The translations under genes and the position numbers were made by a program. 64,000 nucleotides of DNA from Chiridota heheva (Eukaryota > Echinodermata > Holothuroidea > Apodida > Chiridotidae): assembly GCA_020152595.1 (NCBI GenBank), contig JAIGNY010000711.1:594001-658000 (forward strand), read 5' to 3'. Positions 53,901 through 58,439 of this stretch are shown piece after piece. The notes below the pieces were generated by a model. That model was not told the DNA's origin, searched no databases, and saw only the letters and a list, made by a program, of their open reading frames with translations. Numbering within the stretch: the stretch's first letter is position 1; each line of letters opens with the position of its first letter.

Positions 53901-55485
53901 AATATTATCAAGGTCCCTCGGACCCCCCACGTTTTGGACGTTGACATCAAAATTCATGGTTCATTTTTGGAGGCTGGTTATCCATCCAATATTTCACATC
54001 ACTGCCCGATTAAGCATAGTGACCTGAAAAACATGTTATCAGGATCAAGCTGAGTCGGAAGGACATGGCTGTTATTTTTGAGTCCGGCTTGATTCAGATA
54101 TCACATCTCTGATTTAAACAGTGCATCTGACAATTCATATCTCTGCCCGACTAAGATCGGTGCCCAAGAATCATGTTGTCAGAATCATGCAGAGTAAGGA
54201 GGGCATATCTCAATTTCTAGCCAAGTTGGGCATAATTCCGATAAATCACTGATATAAACAGTACATCTGAAATTTTACATCTCTGCCTGACTAAGATTTG
54301 TGCCTAAGTATGCTAATTTTATGGATACTATGTATGACCCAGATATCTAGGCGAGTCTGGCATGATTCCGATAAATCACAGATTTAAACAGTACATCCAA
54401 TCGTGACATTTCACAATTTTGCCTGACTAAGTTTGGTTCCTGGCCGCCCCCCTCCCCTTCCCCAGCCTCGTACGGCCATGTCAAGACTCACTATGCATCA
54501 GTTATGTTGGCATAATAGGAATGCATGTCTGTCAGTAGTAACCAGGCCTGTAGCCAGCATAGGGCATGGGGGAGGGGGTGTCCCCCTTGTGAAGGTATAT
54601 GCACCCTTATGTAAAATCAAAATATATATATATATATAACACAATGTGCCCCCTCGTTGGGTGCTTGTGCCCCACCCCTCTCCTTTCGAAAATGTCTGGC
54701 AACGGACCTGTTCCTGGTCTTATCCCCTCCAACCTTGGTAGGCCTAAGATCAGTGGCATAGCCAGAGGAGGGGAGGGGTGATCGTCCACCTCCAATATTT
54801 AATCCGTTGGCTGAGATTTGTACATGTCGGCACATCTTCTCGGTTCACTTTCATTACTTGCCTGCACGATCAGTGGTGTAGCCAGAAGGAGGTGGAAATC
54901 GCCTCCCCCCCCCCTACCAAAATGGAAATCCTAGCTATGCCACTGAACTACAAATTTGCATATCAACAACTGGTAGGTAGGTACATTGAGTATTCTACAT
55001 CCGTTTCTCAACAGCTAAGGTTATACTGAGATTCCAATGGCTGTTCAATAAACCAAATGTGAAGCAATGGTGAATCAAATTCAAAAAGCTGTCACATGGT
55101 CCATTTTCAATCAATTTTTATGGAAAATCTGATTAGATTTTCAGTATTTTTGTTGAATATTTTTTAAGTAATGAGATGTATATGAACAATCTATACAACA
55201 CCCTGTGCAAATACAATACTGTACATGTACAAATCATAATTGATGGAATCTGGTAAGAATTCTGTTTCGAACAGAAGAGAGAGGAGGACAATATAAAAAA
55301 AACTCTATTTCTCCTACCAAGAAAAACATATTAAATAAAGATACAGTATATTCAAATGGTGAATCTAATCTAGTCCATTCATATTTTGCACATAGACAAG
55401 TAGACCACCACATTGGAAAGTTCACTCACCTATCTGAACCCCTCATAGCAGTGTTACCTCTGACATGAAATGGTTTTCTGAACAT
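4958..55485 (-). CDS. EIF2D: EIF2D gene, 13 coding exons (plus two extra copies of exon 4)
   Basis: Eukaryotic translation initiation factor 2D is a cytosolic protein that delivers tRNA to the ribosomal P site independently of eIF2 and helps recycle 40S subunits; it is related to MCTS1 plus DENR. The assignment rests on exon-by-exon resemblance to vertebrate eIF2D, for example DLMLPGVVLPQSGLP in the PUA domain, MDALFYQCLLHALKTQV, LDVKKSSYKKLGKFL, LVVLDPILHDIL and VRVQGNQIHYISKLLL. Every intron has GT-AG or GC-AG borders and all phases fit: 56+191+84+199+320+118+150+183+90+93+136+174+71 nt, one base short of 622 codons. The missing base lies in exon 12. Approximate residues: MCT1-like 1-110, PUA 110-177, acidic linker 177-283, winged helix 283-400, SWIB/MDM2 430-515, SUI1 525-621. 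Introns range from 341 bp to 11.2 kb. Expressed protein would need the exon 12 indel to be a sequence error or polymorphism. Confidence 0.95.
5029..5890. other. EIF2D intron 12, 3' part, no recognised feature
   Basis: Intronic AT-rich DNA between exon 13 and a tandem repeat near 5.9 kb. Short ORFs on both strands have no recognisable similarity. Confidence 0.4.
5895..6330. repeat. Imperfect tandem repeat with gccatcttggata core
   Basis: Three or four diverged copies of a ~130-150 bp unit containing aagatatgacatgt and ggtggccatcttggatatct (about 5905-5970, 5970-6060, 6068-6130, 6205-6270). No coding potential recognised. Confidence 0.6.
6370..6670 (-). pseudogene. LINE ORF2 C-terminal fragment
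   Basis: On the minus strand the peptide HKWKWVGYTLCKDQSNIAHH and ALELNPQGKLGEEG resembles the conserved tail of many non-LTR retrotransposon ORF2 proteins (RRWRWIGHTLRK, NPQGKRRRGRP). It is short and frame-disrupted, a dead 5'-truncated copy within intron 12. Confidence 0.6.
6771..7640. other. EIF2D intron 12, no recognised feature
   Basis: No gene or defined repeat seen between the LINE fragment and the minisatellite-bearing repeat. Confidence 0.4.
7641..10165. repeat. Dispersed repeat with internal 24-bp minisatellite, copy 1
   Basis: The flank at 7660-7715 (caaattgacacccatatcat, then ccaattat) is shared with 25003. The core arrays at about 7716-9142 and 9263-9455 consist of a 24-bp unit cccacatggcatcccacccc plus atgt, heavily varied. 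The 3' flank aggctccataagaagtctca occurs at 9141 and again at 9459, and the far tail at 9837-10165 (repeated actttaacattttctgagga) matches 25690-25985. The 24-bp unit equals 8 codons, so many spurious frames (MSHMASHP and variants) are open on both strands. Confidence 0.85.
10474..10647 (-). CDS. EIF2D: EIF2D exon 12 (SUI1 domain), one base short
   Basis: The exon is 174 nt, with acceptor tttccaag and donor CTTG|gtcagt. The first part reads VTVISNLEPIG and the rest, one frame over, reads IDPKVLSQKLQKGVAAS and VEVRVQGNQIHYISKLLL. The human counterpart is continuous (VTVVRNLEAYGLDP, VQIQGNQVHHLGWLLLEEY). The break falls in GGATTGACCC at about 10615-10620, where GLDP is expected, so one base is missing. 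Read as written, translation stops about 30 codons later and loses the SUI1 domain. This may be a consensus error, an allele or a real lesion. Confidence 0.9.
10648..11613. other. EIF2D intron 11, 3' part, no recognised feature
   Basis: Starts directly upstream of exon 12. The open frame that overlaps exon 12 here is accidental. No other feature recognised. Confidence 0.4.
11614..16690 (-). mobile_element. I-superfamily LINE, near full length but decayed
   Basis: Read on the minus strand, from high to low coordinate. ORF1 (about 16480-15700) has three CCHC-type knuckles (PLCCHKCQRYGHGKNSC, ARCGNCGALDHDSISC, PLCTSC). An AP endonuclease follows (about 15070-14430; ILLCDFNAHNPLWGS, DLCDSDHYPL). 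Next is reverse transcriptase (about 14380-13090; SEGPDNIPYQFLKHLS, VTPVPKPRKD, QEEGEPQGSILS), then an RNase H segment (about 12460-12100; FFWIPSHVGI). The element ends with a 3'UTR and a tail of (CAAA)n at 11614-11632. RNase H after RT and gag-like ORF1 fit the I superfamily. Many frameshifts and stops make it dead. It is much more GC-rich than its surroundings and lies in intron 11 in sense with EIF2D. Confidence 0.88.
16691..17500. other. EIF2D intron 11, no recognised feature
   Basis: AT-rich intronic DNA between two LINE copies; short ORFs without similarity. Confidence 0.4.
17501..17672 (-). mobile_element. I-type LINE, 3'-end fragment
   Basis: About 170 bp nearly identical to the 3' end at 34602 and similar to that at 11614 (gaggtcttaacggcaccacg, then aagccagaaagctgtgatcg), with the same (CAAA)n tail on the minus strand. 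Severely 5'-truncated, as expected from incomplete target-primed reverse transcription. Confidence 0.85.
17889..18465. mobile_element. Palindromic hairpin MITE, copy 2
   Basis: The ends are taaaggaatattcccatgg and cgtgggaatattccttta, inverted copies of each other; internal features of the family (gatgtcatagag and tgatgtcatactga in opposite halves) are present. No coding capacity. Confidence 0.75.
18466..18956. other. EIF2D intron 11, no recognised feature
   Basis: No gene or defined repeat seen between a hairpin MITE and the next palindromic element. Confidence 0.4.
18957..19190. mobile_element. Small palindromic MITE-like element
   Basis: The ends of the 126-bp core (18957-19082) are gtgtttatatgtgtttttaa and cgcatataaacac with inner tgcacggtgcaaag versus ctttgaaccgtgca, all inverted. 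About 100 bp further (to near 19180) is also shared with the element inside each 1.8-kb array unit (for example 43830-44070), so both derive from one family. Confidence 0.65.
19240..21735 (+). mobile_element. LINE ORF2 remnant (endonuclease C-terminus, RT, C-terminal region)
   Basis: Plus-strand reading in several frames. The endonuclease end comes first (LLDFCGVSSLLETGAIFPHK at about 19295, SGGHRLMRTRIRLGLRGK). A linker follows (VESRWQTFGEVYNRAAK at 19673), then reverse transcriptase (EVREALVELGSGRAAGRNGV, ESWRWGLMAGMPEKG, MPGKVFGRVLIDRIK near 20240-20540), the LGDLDFA box near 20900 and IRYLGATVS near 21100, and a C-terminal RRKVGRPGTIWRG near 21510. It is 5'-truncated inside the endonuclease and carries many indels and stops. 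The family resembles RTE-like or related non-LTR elements; the exact clade is not certain. It is GC-rich and antisense to EIF2D. Confidence 0.85.
21851..21986 (-). CDS. EIF2D: EIF2D exon 11
   Basis: The exon is 136 nt and encodes FLGCMTHGYQMDSG through VVKGKLRPINLKVEKKMGNK, equivalent to human LQPAYQVTLPG and IVKKGRICPIDITLAQRASNKK. The acceptor is acattag and the donor AAAGTG|gtgagt. It ends at a codon boundary just before the SUI1 fold. A LINE remnant ends about 115 bp beyond its donor. Confidence 0.95.
22135..22330. mobile_element. Hairpin MITE, single-arm fragment
   Basis: One arm of the hairpin family only: gatagaagactattgaagaa, then agtgtgttaaaaagtgacct, equivalent to the left arms at 511 and 23121. 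The other arm is absent. Confidence 0.6.
22525..22880 (-). mobile_element. tRNA-derived SINE with 21-bp target duplication
   Basis: On the minus strand the head at 22859 reads gaggtgcattggctcagtga, with an A-box-like tggctcagtgatta and a B-box-like ccgggtttgatttcc, followed by a conserved core (gtgtccttgagcaaggcac). A perfect 21-bp direct repeat flanks it (22525-22545 and 22860-22880), showing retrotransposition. A second copy is at 42950-43172. Confidence 0.88.
22922..23014 (-). CDS. EIF2D: EIF2D exon 10 (SWIB/MDM2 domain)
   Basis: The exon is 93 nt and encodes LVVLDPILHDILIPRTEGS and ITHLQWEQVFK, like human LVRLDPILCDCILEKNEQ and KLPWDSLLTRCL. The acceptor is ttctgttgcag and the donor AAAAG|gtaatt. 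It has no ATG and was found by homology and phase. Confidence 0.93.
23121..23921. mobile_element. Palindromic hairpin MITE, copy 3, with nested SINE
   Basis: The left arm starts tcaaaggaatattcctgtca and the right arm ends ttaatagtcctctgtcattt then aatcctttaa. It is the same family as 509-1006, but the left arm is split at 23222 by a SINE; the arm resumes near 23605 with gaaagattttaccagtgtgc. Confidence 0.75.
23223..23590 (+). mobile_element. tRNA-derived SINE nested in a MITE
   Basis: The head contains aggtagctcattcggctgag (A-box-like) and ggtctcaggttcaagtcc (B-box-like) at normal tRNA spacing, followed by a tRNA-unrelated body (cccaatggtgggagtttacc). The surrounding hairpin element is interrupted at this point, proving insertion. 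The 3' end is approximate. Confidence 0.7.
23922..24666. other. EIF2D intron 9, no recognised feature
   Basis: AT-rich intronic DNA running up to the GC donor of exon 9; nothing recognised. Confidence 0.4.
24667..24756 (-). CDS. EIF2D: EIF2D exon 9 (SWIB/MDM2 domain), GC donor
   Basis: The exon is 90 nt and encodes KGAWMKVEDIKKVVTDYVKS and NELVEASSR, equivalent to human KKGSFLEGSEVRTIVINYAKKNDLV. The acceptor is tttgtacag. The only donor that keeps the frame into exon 10 is AGAAG|gcaagt, a GC-AG intron with the strong consensus typical of that class. The downstream join gives AG|T = Ser, then LVVLDPIL. Confidence 0.92.
24860..25986. repeat. Dispersed repeat with internal 24-bp minisatellite, copy 2
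   Basis: Shares both flanks with the copy at 7641-10165 but has a shorter core array (about 25050-25440). The tail repeats actaacattttctgaggaat and ends at 25986, where a large DNA transposon has inserted. Open frames (MSHMASHP-type) are artefacts of a 24-bp unit. Confidence 0.85.
25987..31596 (+). mobile_element. 5.6-kb DNA transposon with long TIRs, decayed
   Basis: The ends are inverted: TAGTAGAGTCAA at 25987 and its inverse at 31585-31596. Similarity extends about 165 bp inwards (cccaaaaaaattgcaagaaa, tttaaatatgacgtcat). A 3-bp repeat gtg flanks it (25984-25986 and 31597-31599). It sits inside the tail of a dispersed repeat; the paralogous uninterrupted tail at 10166 reads ctgtggacgg where this locus has ctgtg, the element, then gtggatgg, which supports these limits. 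The interior carries one broken protein gene on the plus strand, and subterminal TGACGTCA clusters lie at both ends. It is antisense in EIF2D intron 8. Confidence 0.8.
26690..30979 (+). pseudogene. Transposon-encoded multidomain protein with CXC motif, frame-disrupted
   Basis: The remains suggest a protein of about 1,400 residues in several frames. First comes an N-terminal Cys/His region (GTCVHKSC, CLYCGNK, HAADCLYHHSCDVHF; to 27708, in-frame TAA). It is followed by FAADNVDHNIVILDGKGTFH near 27925, PPIVTFDQPPFWKA near 28385, and LLGSFHTFMNLLGAIEI near 28485. Next are VVFDGY and GRPSTKDNTHQ near 29935, then DADVDIVKAAI, VEDAD, LLLYHGT and AHAFSGCDTTS (30145-30415), which together look like the acidic positions of a PIN/FEN1-like nuclease. 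The end is DWGWSVQGGQLIP and a CXC motif (IHCNCSTGCRTLKCSC, GLECTQACGPC; 30820-30920). In-frame stops lie at 27709 and 28446, and frames change near 28050, 29010, 29190 and 30230. Similar uncharacterised proteins are, to my knowledge, widespread in invertebrate genomes. Domain functions are inference. Confidence 0.75.
31597..33712. other. EIF2D intron 8, 5' part, with a G-rich tract
   Basis: No gene recognised. A G-run-rich tract at about 31683-31720 (several runs of 4 or more G) could form a G-quadruplex on the plus strand, opposite to the transcript. The rest is AT-rich. Confidence 0.45.
33713..33895 (-). CDS. EIF2D: EIF2D exon 8
   Basis: The exon is 183 nt and encodes LLDFVIPDYTNPFAEETENS through VTTQVLPVLKDYGY, equivalent to human ITSFVIPEPSPTS through YCVPASMTLLFQESGH. 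The acceptor is atttctag and the donor TACAA|gtgagc. The exon leads into the SWIB/MDM2-like domain. Confidence 0.93.
34410..38073. repeat. 40/44-bp satellite, about 3 kb net, in EIF2D intron 7
   Basis: Tandem copies of a unit with core accttgtgatatcacacaat followed by cttatcatctaa, in two length variants (44 bp with an extra gata, 40 bp without) that alternate irregularly. Many units contain the palindrome tgatatca. The array is broken at 34602-35316 by a truncated LINE. It begins about 290 bp beyond the donor of exon 7. No ORF. Confidence 0.95.
34602..35316 (-). mobile_element. 5'-truncated I-type LINE inserted in the satellite
   Basis: Minus-strand copy with the same (CAAA)n tail and 3'UTR as 17501, extending to part of the RNase H region (inverse of gctgggtatccagaagaaa shared with 12269). 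It abuts satellite units on both sides, so it landed after the array formed. Frames are interrupted. Confidence 0.88.
38361..38510 (-). CDS. EIF2D: EIF2D exon 7
   Basis: The exon is 150 nt and encodes PPNENLDVKKSSYKKLGKFL, then EVKETSKGVDSVVSFEPKHS, matching human LDIKKSSYKKLSKFL and VKELSKGVESIVAVDWKH. The acceptor is tttttggcag and the donor CCGA|gtaagt. It lies between a 34-bp minisatellite (5' side) and a 3.7-kb satellite (3' side), both starting within about 300 bp of the exon. Confidence 0.95.
38655..39110. repeat. 228-bp tandem duplication
   Basis: Two nearly identical 228-bp copies begin at 38655 and 38883 (acttttctttgaaaatgact), each with a short (TG)n run and ending in gataagtgacaagtgcgctt, where they grade into the 34-bp minisatellite. 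Hence two near-identical minus-strand open frames, which are not genes. Confidence 0.9.
39070..40024. repeat. 34-bp minisatellite with higher-order structure
   Basis: About 28 copies of a 34-bp unit, ggggtttcatttcattcatg plus gataagtgacaagt. Variant units (ggatttcatttcactcatgg, agtgacaaacaagtgg, ggtttcattttattcatgg) recur in the same order about 420 bp apart (for example gacaaacaagtgg at 39368 and 39780), so the array grew by block duplication. Confidence 0.93.
40025..41389. other. EIF2D intron 6, mostly unremarkable
   Basis: AT-rich intron. The only structure seen is a short ttgacttgtgatcaaacaat direct repeat at about 41130-41215 with runs of (cttga)n. Confidence 0.45.
41390..41507 (-). CDS. 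EIF2D: EIF2D exon 6
   Basis: The exon is 118 nt and encodes KMDALFYQCLLHALKTQVK and PSELPLTTINLYRTHM, equivalent to human QMDELLQQCFLHALKCRVK and LPLLTSTFLGSHM. The acceptor is attcaacag and the donor GTCTG|gtgagt. It begins the winged-helix-like middle domain. It is too short and lacks a usable ATG, so it does not stand out as an ORF; it was found by phase and homology. Confidence 0.92.
41801..42354. mobile_element. Palindromic hairpin MITE, copy 4
   Basis: The left half ttttcatatatatgatagag, then gaggactattaaagaaac, is inverted in the right half ctctttaatagtcctctatc, then aaatatgaaaatgaaattca. Inner inverted pairs include agtgtgttgaaaataagctt versus agctttccaacacac. It ends 67 bp before exon 5's donor side, in intron 5. 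Confidence 0.75.
42421..42740 (-). CDS. EIF2D: EIF2D exon 5 (acidic linker)
   Basis: The exon is 320 nt, with acceptor ctttttcag and donor GTGG|gtgaga. It starts EIGDKSVPPFIPQESDG, matching the human segment after DHLW, and continues as a low-complexity linker rich in Asp, Glu, Ser and Gly (VEEDEDDHLE, AIDEEEEVSPV). Such linkers are poorly conserved in eIF2D. The phase is 2 in (TG|G = Trp) and 1 out (G|AC = Asp). Confidence 0.93.
42950..43172 (-). mobile_element. tRNA-derived SINE, second copy
   Basis: Same family and orientation as 22546-22859: head (inverse of catgactccttaaccaccga), core tgctcaaggacacaatgc and tail cattaggctcattgggccag. Shorter internally. Target duplications were not resolved. 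Confidence 0.82.
43173..43633. other. EIF2D intron 4, no recognised feature
   Basis: Single-copy-looking DNA immediately before the 1.8-kb tandem array; nothing recognised. Confidence 0.4.
44213..44400. repeat. GAT/AAT microsatellite, unit 1
   Basis: A (gat)n tract followed by (aat)n, with a ggtggt interruption and aatttttat break; about 85 bp longer than its equivalents at 46105-46200 and 47909-48003, which carry (gacgat)n instead. The polyaspartate and polyserine frames over it are artefacts. Confidence 0.95.
44920..45118 (-). CDS. EIF2D: EIF2D exon 4, copy C (3'-most)
   Basis: This is the third intact 199-nt copy of the PUA exon, identical in sequence to copy B across the exon. It lies in the array unit nearest exon 5 (2.2 kb away). 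That unit is the most diverged of the three in its flanks (longer GAT tract, several substitutions near 43.64 kb), so it may be the ancestral one; that ordering is an inference. Confidence 0.92.
45250..45522 (+). mobile_element. tRNA-derived SINE at array junction 1
   Basis: A 273-bp element with A-box-like tggtgtagcgattatca and B-box-like ctgggttcaagcctg near its left end and a (gtc)n-type end. It is flanked by the exact 11-bp repeat attaagtgctt (45239-45249 and 45523-45533). Identical elements are at 47055-47327 and 48860-49132. Confidence 0.85.
46725..46923 (-). CDS. EIF2D: EIF2D exon 4, copy B (middle)
   Basis: This is the second intact 199-nt copy of the PUA exon, 1804 bp downstream (in transcription) of copy A. 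Reading frame, acceptor and donor are identical; residues VDIIH replace VDVIH. It lies in the middle unit of the tandem array. Splicing it after copy A would give TG|A, a stop codon, at the junction. Confidence 0.92.
47055..47327 (+). mobile_element. tRNA-derived SINE at array junction 2
   Basis: Same 273-bp SINE as at 45250, with the same 11-bp attaagtgctt on both sides (47044-47054, 47328-47338). It was carried along by expansion of the array rather than inserted separately. Confidence 0.85.
48529..48727 (-). CDS. EIF2D: EIF2D exon 4, copy A (5'-most), PUA domain
   Basis: The exon is 199 nt, with acceptor cctttgcag and donor TTTATG|gtaaaa. It encodes DLMLPGVVLPQSGLPNLKK through CFRDHLW, the PUA RNA-binding core of eIF2D. 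This copy differs from the other two by a single base in the exon, giving VDVIH instead of VDIIH. Splice sites are intact. Because 199 is not a multiple of three, it can be joined to exon 5 but not to another copy of exon 4. Confidence 0.93.
48860..49132 (+). mobile_element. tRNA-derived SINE at array junction 3
   Basis: Third copy, flanked by attaagtgctt at 48849-48859 and 49133-49143. To its right lies only the 205-bp start of a fourth unit. Confidence 0.85.
49339..50951. other. EIF2D intron 3, no recognised feature
   Basis: Single-copy-looking AT-rich intron from the end of the tandem array to the donor of exon 3. A partial repeat cttcctgttcatacatgg occurs at 49454 and 50477. Confidence 0.4.
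50952..51035 (-). CDS. EIF2D: EIF2D exon 3
   Basis: The exon is 84 nt and encodes VYTLWHHPDLLPSFSTWPP and VIEKLQNGA, very close to human VYTLWSYPDLLPTFTTWP. The acceptor is cctccgtag and the donor GCAG|gttaac. It ends in phase 1 (G|), which pairs with the AT at the start of exon 4 to give Asp. The ATG-initiated extension upstream in the same frame is intronic. Confidence 0.95.
51377..51567 (-). CDS. EIF2D: EIF2D exon 2 (MCT1-like N-terminal domain)
   Basis: The exon is 191 nt, with acceptor tgttacag and donor ACAG|gtagtt. It encodes RRLRADLARQFPILTAETL, then LFFEIEQKLYPT, the counterpart of human RRKLRADVTTAFPTL and LFELEKNLYPT. The phase joins exon 1 (AG|G) and exon 3 (G|TT). It completes most of the N-terminal domain that precedes the PUA fold. 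Confidence 0.95.
52270..55000. repeat. EIF2D intron 1: diverged repeats
   Basis: Contents seen: C-rich tract segments following catagccagaaggg (52272, 54755, 54885). A direct repeat of ~110 bp occurs at about 53350 and 53707 (agggtcacaaaagc, tgcacattgtgctggtag). A ~125-bp tandem unit, three to four diverged copies, spans about 53990-54430 (tctctgcccgactaag, attccgataaatcac). A mini-element at 54888-54947 has inverted ends cagtggtgtagccag and ctagctatgccactg. No gene is present. Confidence 0.6.
55430..55485 (-). CDS. EIF2D: EIF2D exon 1 (start codon)
   Basis: The exon encodes MFRKPFHVRGNTAMRGSD plus two bases of the next codon, and matches the vertebrate N-terminus MFAKAFRVKSNTAIKGSDR. The donor is AG|gtgagt. 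The ATG was chosen by this homology; the upstream AAAGAAA context is purine-rich as expected for initiation. This is the start of the MCT1-like N-terminal domain. I could not define a 5'UTR exon border or a promoter. Confidence 0.9.
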
Positions 55486-55570
55486 TTTCTTTAACAGTTG
55501 CTTCTTTATAAGATGATGAGCAGCTTTAGTAGTTCTTGAAACTTTCCACTTGATGATGGTTGCTTCTTTG

Positions 55571-55640
55571 AGGAATATTCCCATGGATTTTCATTTTTTC
55601 ATATATGATAGAGAAAAAGTTTAGAAACAAAGTGATGAAA
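55571..55640. mobile_element. Hairpin MITE fragment near exon 1
   Basis: gaggaatattcccatggatt followed by catatatgatagag, the terminal arm of the hairpin family, 86 bp upstream of the EIF2D start codon. It may lie in the 5'UTR or its intron. Confidence 0.6.
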
Positions 55641-56094
55641 AAACTATATTTAACGTTCTAAATTGAAGAAACTCGATTATACGAATATGGTTCTCTCATG
55701 TTAATTATCTGCATAGGATTTCAAGAAAGTGTTTCACTCTACACTTGGTATATATCAAAAAAATTCACCATATACAAAACTTGTATAAATTTTAAAATCA
55801 GATCACTAAATGTCCATGTGTGCAGATATAACTACAGGGAGAAATCCGACGTAGTTCCGATGCTAACTTTGATTAGCATCGTACAGTATATATACAGTAT
55901 CTTTAAATGTTGTGTTCTTAACTTCTTACACGTTTAGTGCCTGACATGAATAATGATGAAGTCAACAACTCAACATTCTATAGTATACTAAATTATCCTT
56001 GCTTTTATCAACAGCATCATACCAAGTTTGATTTAAATCTGACATTGGTTTGTGGAAATATAAGCATAAACAGAATTTCAGATAGTCCTGCCTT

Positions 56095-56520
56095 CCCATT
56101 ATGTTTATGACATCAGCACCAAAAACAATAGGGATTGTCTGCAGATTACAACACACCCATATGCCAAGTATGGCATAAATCCACCTTAATAATCTTGAGA
56201 TATCTTGTTTACAAGCTTGTTAACAGAATTTTACATTTAGCCCCACCTACTTATTAATATTCAAAACATTAGCACCAATATCAATAGGGCTCATCTACGA
56301 ACAACAGCACATCTATATACCACATATGACATAAATCCACAGCACGGTTATTAAAATATCATGTTTACAAGCTTGTTAAGAGAATTTTACATTTAGCCCT
56401 GCTACTAATATTCATGACATCAACACCAAAAACAGGATCATCTACAGACCACAACACATACCAAGTATGACATAAATCCACCACACGGTTCTTGAGATAT
56501 CGTGTTACCAAGCTTCTGTC
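56095..56520. repeat. Diverged ~145-bp tandem repeat, three copies, upstream of EIF2D
   Basis: Repeated elements: atgacatcagcaccaaaaac, ggcataaatccacc, gatatcttgtttacaagctt, agaattttacatttagcccc, in three successive copies. Upstream flank or 5'UTR intron; no gene recognised. Confidence 0.75.
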
Positions 56521-56628
56521 ATGGACACACATATATACACGCTATAAAGACTACATAGGTCCCTTATGCTATCGCATCGGAACAAATATCACACTTAAAT
56601 ACCTCATGAATACCTTTGGAAGGCACTG

Positions 56629-56630
<2 letters not shown>

Positions 56631-56659
<29 letters not shown>
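56631..56659. repeat. (TG)n microsatellite
   Basis: About 14 TG dinucleotides. No other significance seen. Confidence 0.95.
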
Positions 56660-56661
<2 letters not shown>

Positions 56662-57499
56662 ATGCAATGCAGGTGGGCTGTCCACTATGTGACTTAATTT
56701 AATGTCCAGTAATCTTTGACAATCTCTTTTCTGTTTTGATAGGGGGCTTAATTTCGGACTAGAGTCAGTGCTCTTAAGTTTATTAATCTAAACATCCAAG
56801 TACTGTAGTTTATTGTCAAATACTTTTTTTTATTGTTATAACTGCCGAGTTCTACCAAGTTGAGATTTGATAATCTTTTTATAAATCATCTGAATGGAAT
56901 TGAAGACAAAATAGGAGCTAGTATCAGAAAAATTGACAGCTCTCTACATCATCAGCATTGTTGTGGAATCTTAACATTTTGGAAAAATTTGGAGGTAACA
57001 TACATGTAGATTTGATTCTGTGAATTTGGAGCAATGAATCATGTCTTTTATCACTTTTTCCTTTTCTCATGAATTAAATTAAAGAAAATTATGCCACTTG
57101 TGACATATTTTTCTTCACACATGTTGTAAGATTATACTTATTTCAAAAATCAACAGAAGTGCCATATTGTACAAAAAGTTTGCGTAAATCTATGGCAGGA
57201 TAAAAACAAACTTTCAAGCATGGTCCTGGGGTATGCTCAGGCTCCAAAATTACTCTGAACTGTCTTGACCTCTAAATCAACACAACAGATAGCAAAATTC
57301 CTTGGTAAGAAATGCATCAGGAAAAAATCTAAAAATATTTTCCTCTATTTTAAACAAAAATCAGGTAATTTTGGTCTTAGATTCAAACCAGTAAAGTATT
57401 TAAATTTCTTAACATATTTAATAACAAAAAGGCATGATTGCAGAATACCCTACAACTGGTAGAAGCACCTTGAAGCATGCTCCGAGGTCATATATAGCC

Positions 57500-57760
57500 C
57501 CTTTTACTCTGGAGCTCGTAGCAACCAAATAATACAATCGTACAACTTTGGTTTTGAAAGGTAAATGGGTCCCCCTTCACTACAGAGATCAGAGCTAGCA
57601 GCAACTTAAAAATACAACCATATACCTTGCGCTTTGAAAGGTATATGGAGCTCGTAGCAGCCAAAAAATACAAAATCCCTCTCACTACAGAGCTCGGAGC
57701 AATCTAAAAATACATTTGTATAACTTGGATTTTAAAAGGTAAATGGGTTCCCTCTCATAC
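57500..57760. repeat. Imperfect ~95-bp tandem repeat
   Basis: Three to four copies of a unit with ctacagagctcggagca, aaaaatacaa, ttttgaaaggtaaatggg. It continues after the MITE at 57760-58040 (cactacagagctcaaagctt), so the MITE inserted into it. Confidence 0.6.
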
Positions 57761-58040
57761 ACTTATCAATTGTGTGACTCACCCCTACACCCCCGGACAA
57801 GTCATTGCACCAAAGTAGTTGAACAAAACATGTACACTTACGTGACTGACATTTTTTGTGAAATCAATCATCTCTGTACAAAGTCAATGGTCTGAAGTAA
57901 ATTGACCCACCCAAAAGTCACTCTGGTGACTGACAATTTGGTACAATGATGCACATGTAAGTCACTATTTCATGTCAATGACCCACCTTTGACTGATATT
58001 GCCGGGGGTCAGTAGGGGTGAGTCATACAGTTGACAAGTG
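57760..58040. mobile_element. MITE with ~37-bp terminal inverted repeats
   Basis: The left end cacttatcaattgtgtgact continues cacccctac and is the near inverse of the right end aggggtgagtcatacagttg plus acaagtg. catacac occurs at both margins, giving a 4- to 7-bp target duplication depending on where the repeat is said to start. About 280 bp, non-coding. Confidence 0.7.
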
Positions 58041-58129
58041 CATACACACTACAGAGCTCAAAGCTTGCAGCAGCCTAAAAATACATAAGTATGAAATACA
58101 TTCGTTTAAAAGATAGAAGACATAATCAA

Positions 58130-58370
58130 TGTCTTTAAGCCTTGTACTTATTGATATAATTGTCGGATATCAGAGCCCGAAGCATACGGCGAGGTAGTCA
58201 GATGGACATCTGACCGTAGTATACGCTATATACATCACGACTGCGAAAACTCGGTCAATACTCGGTCAGACATCATCCTATGCATCTAACGGTGGAAACC
58301 GCTACAATACATAGGGCCTAGTCATGTCGCAGAATATTTATGAATCTGAATCTGAATCTGAATCGGTTAA
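58130..58370 (+). repeat. Retroelement-like fragment with (TGAATC)n end
   Basis: A locally CG-containing block (cagagcccgaagcatacggc, ctcggtcaatactcggtcag) ending in four copies of tgaatc at 58341-58366. A simple-repeat tail is typical of SINE or LINE 3' ends, but I recognise no family. Confidence 0.4.
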
Positions 58371-58439
58371 GTCGGCAAAAATCCTTCAAGAGGACATGAA
58401 CGCCAACCGAGCGTAAATAGTATGAGTAAAAAATAATAT

